16,720 nt of DNA from the NCBI RefSeq assembly GCF_934230905.1, contig NZ_CAKQFJ010000036.1, positions 1 to 16,720 on the forward strand, given 5' to 3'. The notes beneath the pieces are model-generated. The model made no database searches and had not been told where the DNA came from. It saw nothing but the letters and a program-made list of their open reading frames with translations. This DNA comes from an uncultured Veillonella sp. (GTDB lineage: Bacteria; Bacillota; Negativicutes; Veillonellales; Veillonellaceae). Position 1 is the first letter of the stretch; each line of letters opens with the position of its first letter. The position numbers were made by a program, and so were the translations under genes. Below are positions 1 through 7,932 of the stretch, in pieces.

Positions 1-69
1 ATAAAATCTAAAAGAATCTATATATTTTAAATAGTAATATGAGCATAGTTTATAGAAAGGATGATCCTC

Positions 70-1674
70 ATGGTACAAAAACAGTTGCCTACAGGTTTTC
101 GTGATGATATAGGGGCTGTGGCGGAGCGCAAGGATGATGTGAGTCAGTATTTGCTCAGCCTTTGCCGCAATCGTCAGTATACAAAAATTTCTACACCACT
201 TGTAGAATACAAAGATGTGTTTAATGGTTACACATTAGGCCGTGGTCAACATATGTACGAATTCTTTGGTGGATCTGATGCATCTGTGGTTATTCGCCCA
301 GATTTGACCATGCCGATTGGTCGTTTCTTGGCGACTACGAATATTGAATTGCCTCGTAAGTTTTACTATCTTGGCGATGTGTTGATGAAAAATAAACAGC
401 ATCGTGGCGATATCAACCAAGTTACACAAGGTGGTATCGAAATGGTTGGCTATGAAGGCATTGATGCGGAACTAGAATGTTTTGCCATCATTAAAGAGGT
501 GAACGAATCACAGCTCAATAATACCTTATTATTAGAAATTGGCGATGCTCGTTTCTCCCGTGCTATCACCGATGCATTGGGTTTGACTGATGGGGAACGG
601 ACGGATTTACTCGATGCGTTATTTACAAAATATTTGCCACGATATAATGAGTTGATCAGCGAATTTAAAAATAACGCACTCTATCCATTCCTTACAGTTT
701 GGCCCCGTTTATTCGGCACTGTACATGATATCAAAGATGAACTTAGTCAAGTCATTTTGCCTGCAGGAGCACAGCGTATTTTAGATAGTCTTATGGATTT
801 GGCTAGACAAATAGAAACGACTGGCCAACAAGTTCGTATTGATGTATCTACCGAACCGCTTCAATCCTATTATACAGGGCTTACCTTTAGAGGTTACGTG
901 GATGGTGTATCCCAATATATTGTCAGTGGTGGCCGTTATGATGGACTTTTATCCGGCTTTGATGGCACATCGATGCCATCCGTAGGTATGGCTTTCAATA
1001 TTGATGTCCTTACAGAGGTGCTTATGCAAGGTGAAAGCAATATTCAAGATAATGATAAATTGCGAATCGCCTTGACAAAGGGCCGCGTTGAAAAGGATTT
1101 TATTCCTCTTTTAGAATCTTGTGACGTTGATTGTGAACCATTACGCAATAAAGCACGTAAGTTAATTATCCCATTGGGTGATTCGGTAGAGGTTATCCTC
1201 GCGAAGGGGCCTGATGTAACGACATATTTAAATAATGGCGTTGTTGATTTAGGTATCGTTGGTAGCGATGTACTAGATGAACAAGATAATACATCTTACG
1301 AAATGCTAGATTTGAAAACGGGTCAATGCCAATTTATTTTGGCTTCCTTAGAAGGGTATAATCCCAAGGAAGGTCGTCGTCAACGGATTGGTACAAAATA
1401 TCCAACCATTACAAAACAATATTTTGGTTCTCAAGACGTAGAAATTATCAAAATTGAAGGTTCCGTTGAATTGGCGCCACTCGTAGGGGTAGCTGATGCC
1501 ATTGTAGATATTACGGAAACCGGTACGACACTACGAGAAAATAATCTTAAAATCTATGATTGGCTTCAACCAATTTCAACGCGTCTTGTAGCTAATCCAT
1601 TGGCATTAAAACAAAAAAGAAATACCATCTTCACGTTGATTGATCAATTGCAATCAGCTATTGATAAAAAATAG
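70..1674 (+). CDS. hisZG: HisZ-HisG fusion: ATP phosphoribosyltransferase, regulatory plus short catalytic subunit
   Basis: First step of histidine synthesis: ATP + PRPP gives phosphoribosyl-ATP. Residues 1-325 or so resemble HisZ, a histidyl-tRNA-synthetase paralogue: it opens with LPTGFRDDIG, has the class-II-like stretch YYLGDVLMKNKQHRGD, then YYTGLTFRGY and SGGRYDGLLSGFDG, and lacks the anticodon-binding domain. From about residue 329 it becomes a short-form HisG of about 206 residues: LRIALTKGR, DLGIVGSDVL, then IEGSVELAPLVGVADAIVD and ETGTTLREN, the PRPP-binding region. In short-form systems HisG and HisZ are usually separate proteins forming a hetero-octamer; here a linker of only about 8 residues joins them with no stop or frameshift between. 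ATG 70 is preferred over the in-frame ATG 61 because GAAAGG ends at 60, leaving no spacing for 61 and 9 nt for 70. First gene of the his operon. Confidence 0.93.
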   Translation: MVQKQLPTGFRDDIGAVAERKDDVSQYLLSLCRNRQYTKISTPLVEYKDVFNGYTLGRGQHMYEFFGGSDASVVIRPDLTMPIGRFLATTNIELPRKFYYLGDVLMKNKQHRGDINQVTQGGIEMVGYEGIDAELECFAIIKEVNESQLNNTLLLEIGDARFSRAITDALGLTDGERTDLLDALFTKYLPRYNELISEFKNNALYPFLTVWPRLFGTVHDIKDELSQVILPAGAQRILDSLMDLARQIETTGQQVRIDVSTEPLQSYYTGLTFRGYVDGVSQYIVSGGRYDGLLSGFDGTSMPSVGMAFNIDVLTEVLMQGESNIQDNDKLRIALTKGRVEKDFIPLLESCDVDCEPLRNKARKLIIPLGDSVEVILAKGPDVTTYLNNGVVDLGIVGSDVLDEQDNTSYEMLDLKTGQCQFILASLEGYNPKEGRRQRIGTKYPTITKQYFGSQDVEIIKIEGSVELAPLVGVADAIVDITETGTTLRENNLKIYDWLQPISTRLVANPLALKQKRNTIFTLIDQLQSAIDKK

Positions 1675-1687
1675 ATGGCATACGCTA

Positions 1688-1715
1688 TTGCGATGGGATA
1701 AGAAACGTTTACAAT
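1688..1715 (+). promoter_or_regulatory. Possible internal promoter before hisD
   Basis: In the 80-nt gap after hisZG there is TTGCGA (1688-1693), a 16-nt spacer and TACAAT (1710-1715). The -10 matches the sigma-A consensus at 5 of 6 positions, the -35 at 4 of 6. The 12-mer TACAATAGAAGT here recurs in front of the PII gene (13081-13092). It could give hisD onward a second level of expression. Inferred from sequence only. Confidence 0.35.
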
Positions 1716-1754
1716 AGAAGTATTCATATACATAGTTTGAAATGAGGACATACA

Positions 1755-3032
1755 ATGAAAATTTACAAAGAATCCCTTGATGCAATGCTTAGCATTGTTC
1801 GTCAATATACACAACAAACAACAGACATGGAAATTGAACGCCGCGTGTACGATATCATCGAAAATGTACGTGCTAATGGAGATGCAGCACTACGTGAATA
1901 TTCTGAAAAATTTGATGGTGTAAAGCTCGATGATTTTAAGGTAGATCAATCTATCATCGATGCGGCATGGGATAATTTACCAGAAGACTTGAAACACGCT
2001 TTATTGGTAGCAAAGAAAAATATAACTGAATTTCATAGCCGTGAAATTGAACAAGGCTTTGTCGATATGGATACACCAGGCATTACGCGTGGTCAAAAGG
2101 TAACGCCCTTGGCTCGTGTTGGCCTCTATGTTCCTGGTGGCACAGCGGCATATCCATCTACCATTATGATGACTGCATTACCTGCAAAAATTGCTGGTGT
2201 TAAGGAAATCATTATGGTAACGCCACCACAAAAGGATGGTATTAACCCTGCTGTGCTAGGTGCTGCAAAACTTGCTGGCGTTGATGCGGTATATCAAGTG
2301 GGTGGTGCTCAAGGCATAGCAGCTCTTGCGTATGGTACAGAACAAATTCCGAAAGTAGATAAAATCGTAGGCCCTGGTAATATTTATGTGGCCACTGCAA
2401 AACGCCAAGTATTTGGTCAAGTTGATATCGACATGATTGCAGGTCCTAGTGAAATCGGCATCATTGCTGATGACAGTGCTAATCCAGTACATCTTGCAGC
2501 GGACTTATTATCCCAAGCAGAACATGATCCACGAGCTCGTGCCATTATGGTTACCAATAGTGAAAAATTAGCTAAACAAGTATCTGATGAGGTGGAACGT
2601 CAACTTTCACAATTACCTCGCGAAAGCATTGCGCGCCCTGCTATTGAAAATAATAGTTACATTGCTGTTATGAACGGCGTTGAAGATATGTTTACTGTGA
2701 TGAACGAAGTAGCACCAGAACATTTGGAAATACAATTACCGGACCCTATGGAATATATGAGCATGGTAGAAAATGCGGGTTCTGTATTCCTTGGCAGATA
2801 TGCATCTGAACCATTGGGCGACTATGTAGGTGGTACAAATCACGTATTACCTACGAGTGGTACTGCAAAATTCTCGTCGCCACTTGGCGTGTATGATTTC
2901 GTAAAACGCATTTCCTTTACTCAATTTAGCCGTGAACGGTTACAAGAGGTAGCGAAGGATATTACTACATTGGCTCGTACAGAAGGCCTTGAAGCACATG
3001 CGCGTGCTATTGACGTACGCTTTGAAAAATAA
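1755..3032 (+). CDS. hisD: Histidinol dehydrogenase
   Basis: Oxidises L-histidinol in two NAD-dependent steps to histidine, the last reactions of the pathway; cytoplasmic zinc enzyme. The 425-residue length is normal for the family. Signatures include GLYVPGGTAAYPST, KIVGPGNIYVATAKR and DMIAGPSEI. By comparison with the E. coli enzyme the zinc ligands are Q254 and H257 (in SQAEHD), D356 (in EPLGDYVGG) and H415 (in EAHARAID), all present. The glutamate-histidine pair of the active site is in PEHLE. ATG 1755 has GAGGA at 1744-1748. Second gene of the operon, with 80 nt after hisZG, the widest gap before the next start in this half, and a possible internal promoter in it. Confidence 0.97.
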   Translation: MKIYKESLDAMLSIVRQYTQQTTDMEIERRVYDIIENVRANGDAALREYSEKFDGVKLDDFKVDQSIIDAAWDNLPEDLKHALLVAKKNITEFHSREIEQGFVDMDTPGITRGQKVTPLARVGLYVPGGTAAYPSTIMMTALPAKIAGVKEIIMVTPPQKDGINPAVLGAAKLAGVDAVYQVGGAQGIAALAYGTEQIPKVDKIVGPGNIYVATAKRQVFGQVDIDMIAGPSEIGIIADDSANPVHLAADLLSQAEHDPRARAIMVTNSEKLAKQVSDEVERQLSQLPRESIARPAIENNSYIAVMNGVEDMFTVMNEVAPEHLEIQLPDPMEYMSMVENAGSVFLGRYASEPLGDYVGGTNHVLPTSGTAKFSSPLGVYDFVKRISFTQFSRERLQEVAKDITTLARTEGLEAHARAIDVRFEK

Positions 3033-3088
3033 TTGTATGGATGGGAGAACTCTATCATGGTCTCCTTGATGATAAAGAGGACAGTATA

Positions 3089-3685
3089 ATGAGAACAAAT
3101 CGGTCAGCTACGGTAACTCGTAAAACGGGCGAAACAGATATTACAATTACACTTACCTTAGATGGAAATCAAGAAATCCACGTCGATACAGGCATTGGGT
3201 TCCTTGATCATATGCTTCATTTGTTGGCTAAGCATGGCCGCTTTGGCCTTACAGTAAAAGCTGTAGGCGATACATATGTAGATGCACATCACACGGTAGA
3301 GGATATTGCATTGACATTGGGACAAGCATTGACACAGGCCCTTGGTGACAAGGCGGGTATCGAGCGTTATGGTGATGCGTGGGTGCCTATGGATGAAGCG
3401 TTGACACAGGTTGTCATCGATCTCAGTGGTCGTCCATACCTCGTGTTTAATGGTGAATTTACGACACCTGTGTTGGGTGGTAATTTTGAAACAGAATTGG
3501 TAGAGGATTTTTTCCAAGCCTTGGCCGTTACTGGCGCTATGAATTTACATGTGCGCAATGAATATGGTCGCAATACGCATCATATTATTGAAAGCATGTT
3601 TAAGGCTACGGGCCGTGCATTGCGTAAGGCGGTTACCATTAACCCGGATATTCAAGGTGTGAATTCTACAAAGGGTATGATTTAA
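3089..3685 (+). CDS. hisB: Imidazoleglycerol-phosphate dehydratase
   Basis: Dehydrates imidazole glycerol phosphate to imidazole acetol phosphate using a bound Mn cluster. This is the monofunctional form (198 residues): the histidinol-phosphatase half fused to HisB in E. coli is absent. The duplicated metal-binding histidine motifs are visible: GIGFLDHMLHLLAKHG, DAHHTVEDIA, and GRNTHHIIESMFKA near the C-terminus. The frame is open back to an ATG at 3041, but that start has no ribosome site and would add 16 residues unlike the family. ATG 3089 has AAAGAGGA at 3074-3081 with about 7 nt spacing and begins MRTNRSATVTRKT, a typical HisB opening. Confidence 0.95.
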   Translation: MRTNRSATVTRKTGETDITITLTLDGNQEIHVDTGIGFLDHMLHLLAKHGRFGLTVKAVGDTYVDAHHTVEDIALTLGQALTQALGDKAGIERYGDAWVPMDEALTQVVIDLSGRPYLVFNGEFTTPVLGGNFETELVEDFFQALAVTGAMNLHVRNEYGRNTHHIIESMFKATGRALRKAVTINPDIQGVNSTKGMI

Positions 3686-3744
3686 TAGACCTTTTAGAAT
3701 GGTGAAAGCAGGGCCGCATAAGGTTCGTGAATAGAGGAGATACT

Positions 3745-4476
3745 ATGATTTTTCCAGCTATAGATTTACAAGATGGTCGCAGTGTACGCCTATATAAGGG
3801 TGATTTTGCAAAGGAAACCATCATCAATCCAGATCCGGTTGACCAAGCATCTCAGTACGAGGCTGCTGGCGTTGGCGCCTTGCACCTCGTCGACTTAGAT
3901 GGCGCAAAGGCGGGGAAACCAGTTAATGTGGATATTGTTAAACGCGTGCGCGCTGTATTTACAGGTGTGTTAGAAATTGGTGGCGGTATTCGTGATAAAG
4001 CCGCTGTAGATTTATATTTAGAAATGGGCGTTAATCGCGTGATTCTCGGTTCCGTAGCCCTTAAAAATCCTGAGTTAACGAAACAGGTTATTGCCGAATA
4101 CGGCCCAGAGCGTATCGTCATCGGCGTAGATGGTAAGAATGGCAAGGTCGCAGCAGAAGGTTGGCTTGATCAATCTGATGTGCCCATGACTGACCTTATC
4201 GGTGCCATGGTGGCAGCAGGTGCAAAGTATTTTATCGTTACCGATGTGGACCGAGATGGTACTATGCAAGGCGCTAATGAAGATCTATTGGGTTCCTTAC
4301 AAGATCAATTCCCTACAGCGCGTATTGTTGCATCTGGTGGTGTTCGCAACTTAGACGATATTAAGAACCTTGAAAAACGCGGTGTTGTAGATAGCATTGT
4401 AGGTAAGGCTTTATATGAAGGCACTATTACATTGGAAGAAATTGCTGCGTTTAATAAGGAGAATGCATCATGTTAG
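3745..4476 (+). CDS. hisA: ProFAR isomerase (phosphoribosylformimino-5-aminoimidazole carboxamide ribotide isomerase)
   Basis: Opens the ribose of ProFAR by an Amadori rearrangement to give PRFAR, the substrate of HisF-HisH. It is a half-barrel-duplicated TIM barrel of 243 residues, the normal size. The two catalytic aspartates expected at the ends of strands 1 and 5 are D7 (IFPAIDLQDGRSVRL) and D129 (IVIGVDGKNG). Phosphate-binding glycines appear in EIGGGIRD and VASGGVRN. The frame extends to a GTG at 3727, but ATG 3745 has a strong AGAGGAGA at 3733-3740 and gives the family's usual N-terminus. Its last seven nucleotides are shared with hisF, suggesting coupled translation. Confidence 0.96.
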   Translation: MIFPAIDLQDGRSVRLYKGDFAKETIINPDPVDQASQYEAAGVGALHLVDLDGAKAGKPVNVDIVKRVRAVFTGVLEIGGGIRDKAAVDLYLEMGVNRVILGSVALKNPELTKQVIAEYGPERIVIGVDGKNGKVAAEGWLDQSDVPMTDLIGAMVAAGAKYFIVTDVDRDGTMQGANEDLLGSLQDQFPTARIVASGGVRNLDDIKNLEKRGVVDSIVGKALYEGTITLEEIAAFNKENASC

Positions 4477-5228
4477 CAAAACGGATTATTCCTTGTTTAG
4501 ACGTAGATAATGGTCGCGTAAAAAAAGGTGTTAACTTTGTAAACCTTGTCGATGTAGGAAGTCCCGTCGATATTGCAGCTACCTATGAGGAACAGGGGGC
4601 AGATGAGCTCGTATTCCTAGATATTACGGCTACGGTGGACCGCCGTACGACGATGCGTGATGTGGTGACAGATATTTCGAAACATGTGTTTATGCCTCTC
4701 ACCGTAGGTGGTGGGATTAAAACGGTAGATGATATGAGTGCGTTGCTAAAAGCTGGTGCCGATAAGGTATCGCTTAATTCAGCGGCTTTAGCGCGCCCAG
4801 AACTCATCAGTGAAGGTGCTCAAAAGTTCGGCAATCAATGTATGGTAGTAGCCATTGATGTAAAAACTGATCCAGAAACTGGTAAATGGTATGTTTACAC
4901 TCATGGTGGTCGTAAGCGGAGCGATTGGGAGGCCCTTGCGTGGGCAAAAGAAGCTGTGAGCCGTGGCGCAGGTGAGTTATTGGTAACTAGCATGGATAAG
5001 GATGGCACTAAATCGGGTTTTGATATTAAGTTATATAAGGCCTTAGAAGAGGTCGTAGATGTACCGATTATTGCCTCTGGCGGTGCAGGTACAGTGGAAC
5101 ATTTCATCGAAGTGTTTTCAGAAACCGGTGTTACTGGTGCCTTAGCAGCATCTATATTCCATTTTGGTGAAATCAGCATTCCTGATTTGAAAGCACAATT
5201 GAAGGCAGCGGGCATTGCTGTTAGATAG
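4470..5228 (+). CDS. hisF: Imidazole glycerol phosphate synthase, cyclase subunit
   Basis: Uses ammonia delivered by HisH to turn PRFAR into imidazole glycerol phosphate and AICAR, the latter feeding purine synthesis. TIM barrel of 252 residues, a paralogue of HisA. The catalytic aspartates fall exactly at the standard numbers: D11 (RIIPCLDVDNGRVKKG) and D130 (MVVAIDVKTD). Also seen: LTVGGGIKTVDD, GADKVSLNSAA, TSMDKDGTKSGFD and IIASGGAGTVEHF. The start ATG overlaps the end of hisA in ATGTTAG, and the ribosome site AAGGAG lies inside hisA. Its glutaminase partner HisH is not adjacent but is encoded five genes later in the count, at the operon end. Confidence 0.97.
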   Translation: MLAKRIIPCLDVDNGRVKKGVNFVNLVDVGSPVDIAATYEEQGADELVFLDITATVDRRTTMRDVVTDISKHVFMPLTVGGGIKTVDDMSALLKAGADKVSLNSAALARPELISEGAQKFGNQCMVVAIDVKTDPETGKWYVYTHGGRKRSDWEALAWAKEAVSRGAGELLVTSMDKDGTKSGFDIKLYKALEEVVDVPIIASGGAGTVEHFIEVFSETGVTGALAASIFHFGEISIPDLKAQLKAAGIAVR

Positions 5229-5248
5229 AGTAGGAGATTATAGCATAC

Positions 5249-5563
5249 ATGAAACCAGACTTTAATAAAGGCGGCGGTCTCTTACCGACGGTCATTCAAG
5301 ATAATACAACAAAAGCGGTGCTCATGGTGGCATGGATGAACGAAGAAAGCTTTCACAAAACACTAGAAACTAAGGAAACATGGTTTTGGTCGCGTTCTCG
5401 TCAAGAACTATGGCATAAGGGGGGGACCAGTGGCAATGTACAACACGTAGTGGATATGAAGCTTGATTGCGATGGCGATACTTTACTCGTTCTCGTCAAT
5501 GCAGAAGGCCCTGCGTGTCATACGGGGGCTGTGAGCTGCTTTTTTAACAATGTAGAAGAATAA
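5249..5563 (+). CDS. hisI: Phosphoribosyl-AMP cyclohydrolase
   Basis: Third step of the pathway: opens the adenine ring of phosphoribosyl-AMP; a Zn- and Mg-dependent dimer. A stand-alone domain of 104 residues, unlike the HisIE fusion of E. coli. Family signatures are VAWMNEESF, TWFWSRSRQELWHKGGTSGN, the acidic Mg site DCDGDTLLV, and the three conserved cysteines (in KLDCDGD, PACHTG and VSCFF) expected to bind zinc. ATG 5249 follows AGGAG at 5232-5236, a slightly long spacing of 12 nt. It is separated from hisE by 79 nt. Confidence 0.95.
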   Translation: MKPDFNKGGGLLPTVIQDNTTKAVLMVAWMNEESFHKTLETKETWFWSRSRQELWHKGGTSGNVQHVVDMKLDCDGDTLLVLVNAEGPACHTGAVSCFFNNVEE

Positions 5564-5642
5564 TAGATAAGTAGAAATAAAATGAATTGTTATATGATGT
5601 GAGGTGGCGCTTGCGCGTTGACTTTCACAAAGGAGACAACAA

Positions 5643-5972
5643 ATGGCCAATCAACAAACATTAGAAGAATTATACGCCATTATTAAAGGGCGCAAGGAAA
5701 CACCGAAGGAAGGATCCTATACGAATTACTTGTTCGACAAGGGACTTGATAAAATCTTGAAAAAGGTAGGCGAAGAAGCAACAGAGGTTGTCATCGCCGC
5801 TAAGAATGAAGAGCCTCAAGAACTAGTGTATGAAACAGCAGACGTACTTTATCATTTGCTCGTGTTATTAGTAGAAAAGGGTGTCCCTTATGAAGCCATC
5901 TTAGAGGAGCTGGCAAGTCGTGAAGGCATCATCAGTAAAACACAGGAACGTAAAGCGATTACAGATTTGTAA
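5643..5972 (+). CDS. hisE: Phosphoribosyl-ATP pyrophosphatase
   Basis: Second step: removes pyrophosphate from phosphoribosyl-ATP, feeding HisI. 109 residues, all-alpha MazG-like fold. The metal-binding acidic helix pair is visible in KKVGEEATEVVIAAKN and YETADVLYHLLVLL. Strong site AAAGGAG (5629-5635) before ATG 5643. The preceding 79-nt spacer contains no obvious gene. The hisE stop codon is embedded in the ribosome site of hisC, so the two are probably translationally coupled. Confidence 0.95.
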   Translation: MANQQTLEELYAIIKGRKETPKEGSYTNYLFDKGLDKILKKVGEEATEVVIAAKNEEPQELVYETADVLYHLLVLLVEKGVPYEAILEELASREGIISKTQERKAITDL

Positions 5973-5982
5973 GGAGTATGGT

Positions 5983-7065
5983 ATGAAGAAGATTATTGGC
6001 CAATTAAAGCCCTATGTGCCAGAGGAACCAGCTGAATCTGTTAAGGCTCGTCTCGGTGTAGAACGTCTTGTGCGTTTGTCCGCCAATGAAAATCCTTATG
6101 GTACATCGCCAAAGGTACGTGAGGCGGTATTAGACTATGTGATGAACAATGATGCCAATCTATATCCGGATGGCAACGCCTCATCCTTGCGAAGCGTATT
6201 AGCGGACTATTGGAAGGTAGCGGAAAATCAACTCGTCATCGGTGTAGGGCTTGATGAAGTGATTTCCATGGTAAATAAAACATTTATCAATGCTGGTGAT
6301 TCTATCGTTATCAGCGTGCCTGCTTTTTCTGAATACGGTCTAAATGGTCTTGTAGAAGGGGCTGTCATTCGCGAGGTACCGTGTATCGAGGCAACCGGGC
6401 AATACGATTTTAAGGCAATGCGTCAAGCCGTAGATGATACGACGCGCCTCGTATGGATTTGTAACCCTAATAATCCAACAGGGACTTATGAATCTGTTGA
6501 AGATATTCGTAAATTCATTAGTACATTGCCAGATAATGTGCTAGTTATCATCGATGAAGCATACATAGACTTTGTAACCTCTGTTAAGGTACCAACGGCA
6601 CGAGCTTTGCTTGATGAATTTCCTAATGTGTTTATCATGCGTACCTTTTCTAAGGCCTATGGTCTTGCGAACTATCGCGTAGGCTATATGATGAGTAGCG
6701 CTGAATTAGCTAATTATATTCAAACCATTCGATTACCGTATAATTTAAATACTTTGTCCCAAGTGGCGGCTGAGGCCGCCTTTGGTGATCGTGAATTCCT
6801 GCGCAATACTATAGAAAAAAATGCCGCAGAACGCGTGTTGTGGGAACAAACCTTAGATGAAGTAGGGGGTACGTATTATAAGAGCGGTGCTAATTTCATC
6901 TTTATGTCCGTACCTAATGCAGAGAGTCTTGCTGATGAATGGCTAGCTAAGGGCTATCAAGTGCGCCGCGGTCAACGGGATAATTGGTTGCGCGTCACGT
7001 TGCCACTTGCTAGTGATGGTGTTATTATGCGTTCTATTTTGAAAGATTATATGGCTCGCCAATAA
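5983..7065 (+). CDS. hisC: Histidinol-phosphate aminotransferase
   Basis: PLP enzyme that transaminates imidazole acetol phosphate with glutamate to L-histidinol phosphate. 360 residues, class I/II fold type I aminotransferase. Seen: LSANENPYGTSP at the N-terminus, CNPNNPTGT, IIDEAYIDF, and the PLP lysine K224 in RTFSKAYGLANYRVGY; a C-terminal RVTLP with the substrate-phosphate arginine. The frame opens further upstream (to 5920) inside hisE, but ATG 5983 has AAGGAG at 5971-5976 with 6 nt spacing and gives the proper N-terminus. The product needs a histidinol-phosphate phosphatase that this operon does not encode. Confidence 0.96.
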   Translation: MKKIIGQLKPYVPEEPAESVKARLGVERLVRLSANENPYGTSPKVREAVLDYVMNNDANLYPDGNASSLRSVLADYWKVAENQLVIGVGLDEVISMVNKTFINAGDSIVISVPAFSEYGLNGLVEGAVIREVPCIEATGQYDFKAMRQAVDDTTRLVWICNPNNPTGTYESVEDIRKFISTLPDNVLVIIDEAYIDFVTSVKVPTARALLDEFPNVFIMRTFSKAYGLANYRVGYMMSSAELANYIQTIRLPYNLNTLSQVAAEAAFGDREFLRNTIEKNAAERVLWEQTLDEVGGTYYKSGANFIFMSVPNAESLADEWLAKGYQVRRGQRDNWLRVTLPLASDGVIMRSILKDYMARQ

Positions 7066-7127
7066 AATCATACAGGTCAGGCGATGTATCTTGTGATTCA
7101 AATAGGCGTAAAAGAAAGGATGTCACT

Positions 7128-7739
7128 ATGATTGCCATAATTGATTATGATGCGGGCAATACATTTAATGTACAAAAAGCATTACAGCATATCGGTCTGA
7201 AAGCGGTATTGACTGCTGATCGAGATACCATATTGGCTGCTGATGGTGTGATTCTACCAGGTGTTGGTGCCTATGCATCAGCTGTTTCTGTTCTTCGTGA
7301 ACGGGGACTTATCGATGTCATTCATGAGGTGGTGGCGCGCAATATACCTTTGCTTGGGATTTGTTTGGGAATGCAGCTTTTGTTTGATGAATCTGAAGAG
7401 TATGGACCCACGCCTGGGCTAGGGATTATTCCTGGCACAGTGAAAGCCATTCCTAATAACTTAGGCCTTCGGGTACCTCATATGGGATGGAATCAAAATA
7501 CATTATGTCATAAAGACAGTGCTTTTTCTGGTGTAGCTGATAAATATACATATTTTGTGCACTCTTATTACGTAGATACTGATTCTCAATATATTACGAC
7601 GACTGCAGATTATGGGATTAAGGTGCCGGGTATTGTTGAAAAGGGAAATGTGTATGGAATGCAGTTTCATCCTGAAAAAAGCGGAGCTGTAGGGCTAAAT
7701 TTACTACGGACGTTTGGAAATATTATATTAAAAAAATAA
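7128..7739 (+). CDS. hisH: Imidazole glycerol phosphate synthase, glutaminase subunit
   Basis: Class I glutamine amidotransferase that hydrolyses glutamine and channels ammonia to HisF. 203 residues. The catalytic triad is in place: C79 (LGICLGMQLLFDESEE), H181 and E183 (MQFHPEKSG). The oxyanion-strand region is PGVGAYAS. The N-terminal motif usually written DYGAGN reads DYDAGN here, a mild variation. Site AGAAAGGA at 7113-7120. It is the last gene of the operon, 62 nt after hisC; in most operons hisH lies between hisB and hisA. No clear hairpin terminator follows, only A/T-rich sequence. Confidence 0.95.
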   Translation: MIAIIDYDAGNTFNVQKALQHIGLKAVLTADRDTILAADGVILPGVGAYASAVSVLRERGLIDVIHEVVARNIPLLGICLGMQLLFDESEEYGPTPGLGIIPGTVKAIPNNLGLRVPHMGWNQNTLCHKDSAFSGVADKYTYFVHSYYVDTDSQYITTTADYGIKVPGIVEKGNVYGMQFHPEKSGAVGLNLLRTFGNIILKK

Positions 7740-7756
7740 AATAGTCTTCAATATAT

Positions 7757-7856
7757 GCTTTTAATGAATAATGAGTATCTAAAATGATAAAGTGTAAATT
7801 GACATATTTTTGTTTAGATATACAATATAAATGTAAGTACTCATCAATTTAAAAGC
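7757..7856. repeat. Two-block inverted repeat around the cstA promoter
   Basis: GCTTTTAA (7757-7764) and ATGAGTA (7771-7777) reappear inverted as TACTCAT (7838-7844) and TTAAAAGC (7849-7856), in matching order. The gaps between blocks are 6 and 4 nt. The cstA promoter sits between the arms. It may be a pair of regulator sites, a read-through terminator for his transcripts, or chance in AT-rich DNA. Confidence 0.4.
7799..7826 (+). promoter_or_regulatory. cstA promoter
   Basis: A perfect TTGACA (7799-7804), a 16-nt spacer and TACAAT (7821-7826) form a strong sigma-A-type promoter. Transcription would begin near 7833, giving a leader of about 103 nt before the cstA start at 7936. It separates cstA from the histidine operon. 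Confidence 0.75.
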
Positions 7857-7864
7857 TAAAGTGG

Positions 7865-7932
7865 CATTGGAGAACCAATTTTATCAGAAATTTTTATTCG
7901 GCACCTCCGATGTCACGTACATTGGAGGTGTC
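7865..7932 (+). promoter_or_regulatory. cstA leader: ribosome-site hairpin with a competing upstream strand
   Basis: The segment 7900-7913 pairs with 7919-7932: 14 consecutive pairs (two of them G-U) with the 5-nt loop CACGT. The 3' arm contains GGAGGTG (7924-7930), the ribosome site of cstA, so the folded form should block translation. No T-run follows, so this is not a terminator. Upstream, CATTGGAG (7865-7872) can pair over 8 bp with CTCCGATG (7905-7912), part of the sequestering 5' arm, and would free the ribosome site. ATTGG (7866-7870) can instead close a small hairpin with CCAAT (7875-7879). These mutually exclusive pairings are the layout of a translational switch. The ligand or protein is unknown. 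Confidence 0.6.

Noticed and set aside
1..60. Searched for the his operon promoter or a leader regulator.
   Set aside because: Only 60 AT-rich bases are available; no convincing promoter or structured leader can be called, and the controlling region probably lies left of the window.
3041..3088. N-terminal extension of hisB by 16 residues from ATG 3041.
   Set aside because: No ribosome site precedes it, the residues do not resemble HisB, and ATG 3089 has a well-spaced AAAGAGGA.
3158..3573. Overlapping antisense frames opposite hisB.
   Set aside because: Their products show no family features, and the + strand HisB is fully conserved.
5598..5622. GAGGTGGCGCTTGCGCG between hisI and hisE resembles the T-box antiterminator core GGGTGG-ACCGCG.
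   Set aside because: The spacer is only 79 nt, too short for a T-box with its specifier stem, the ACC part does not match, and no terminator follows.
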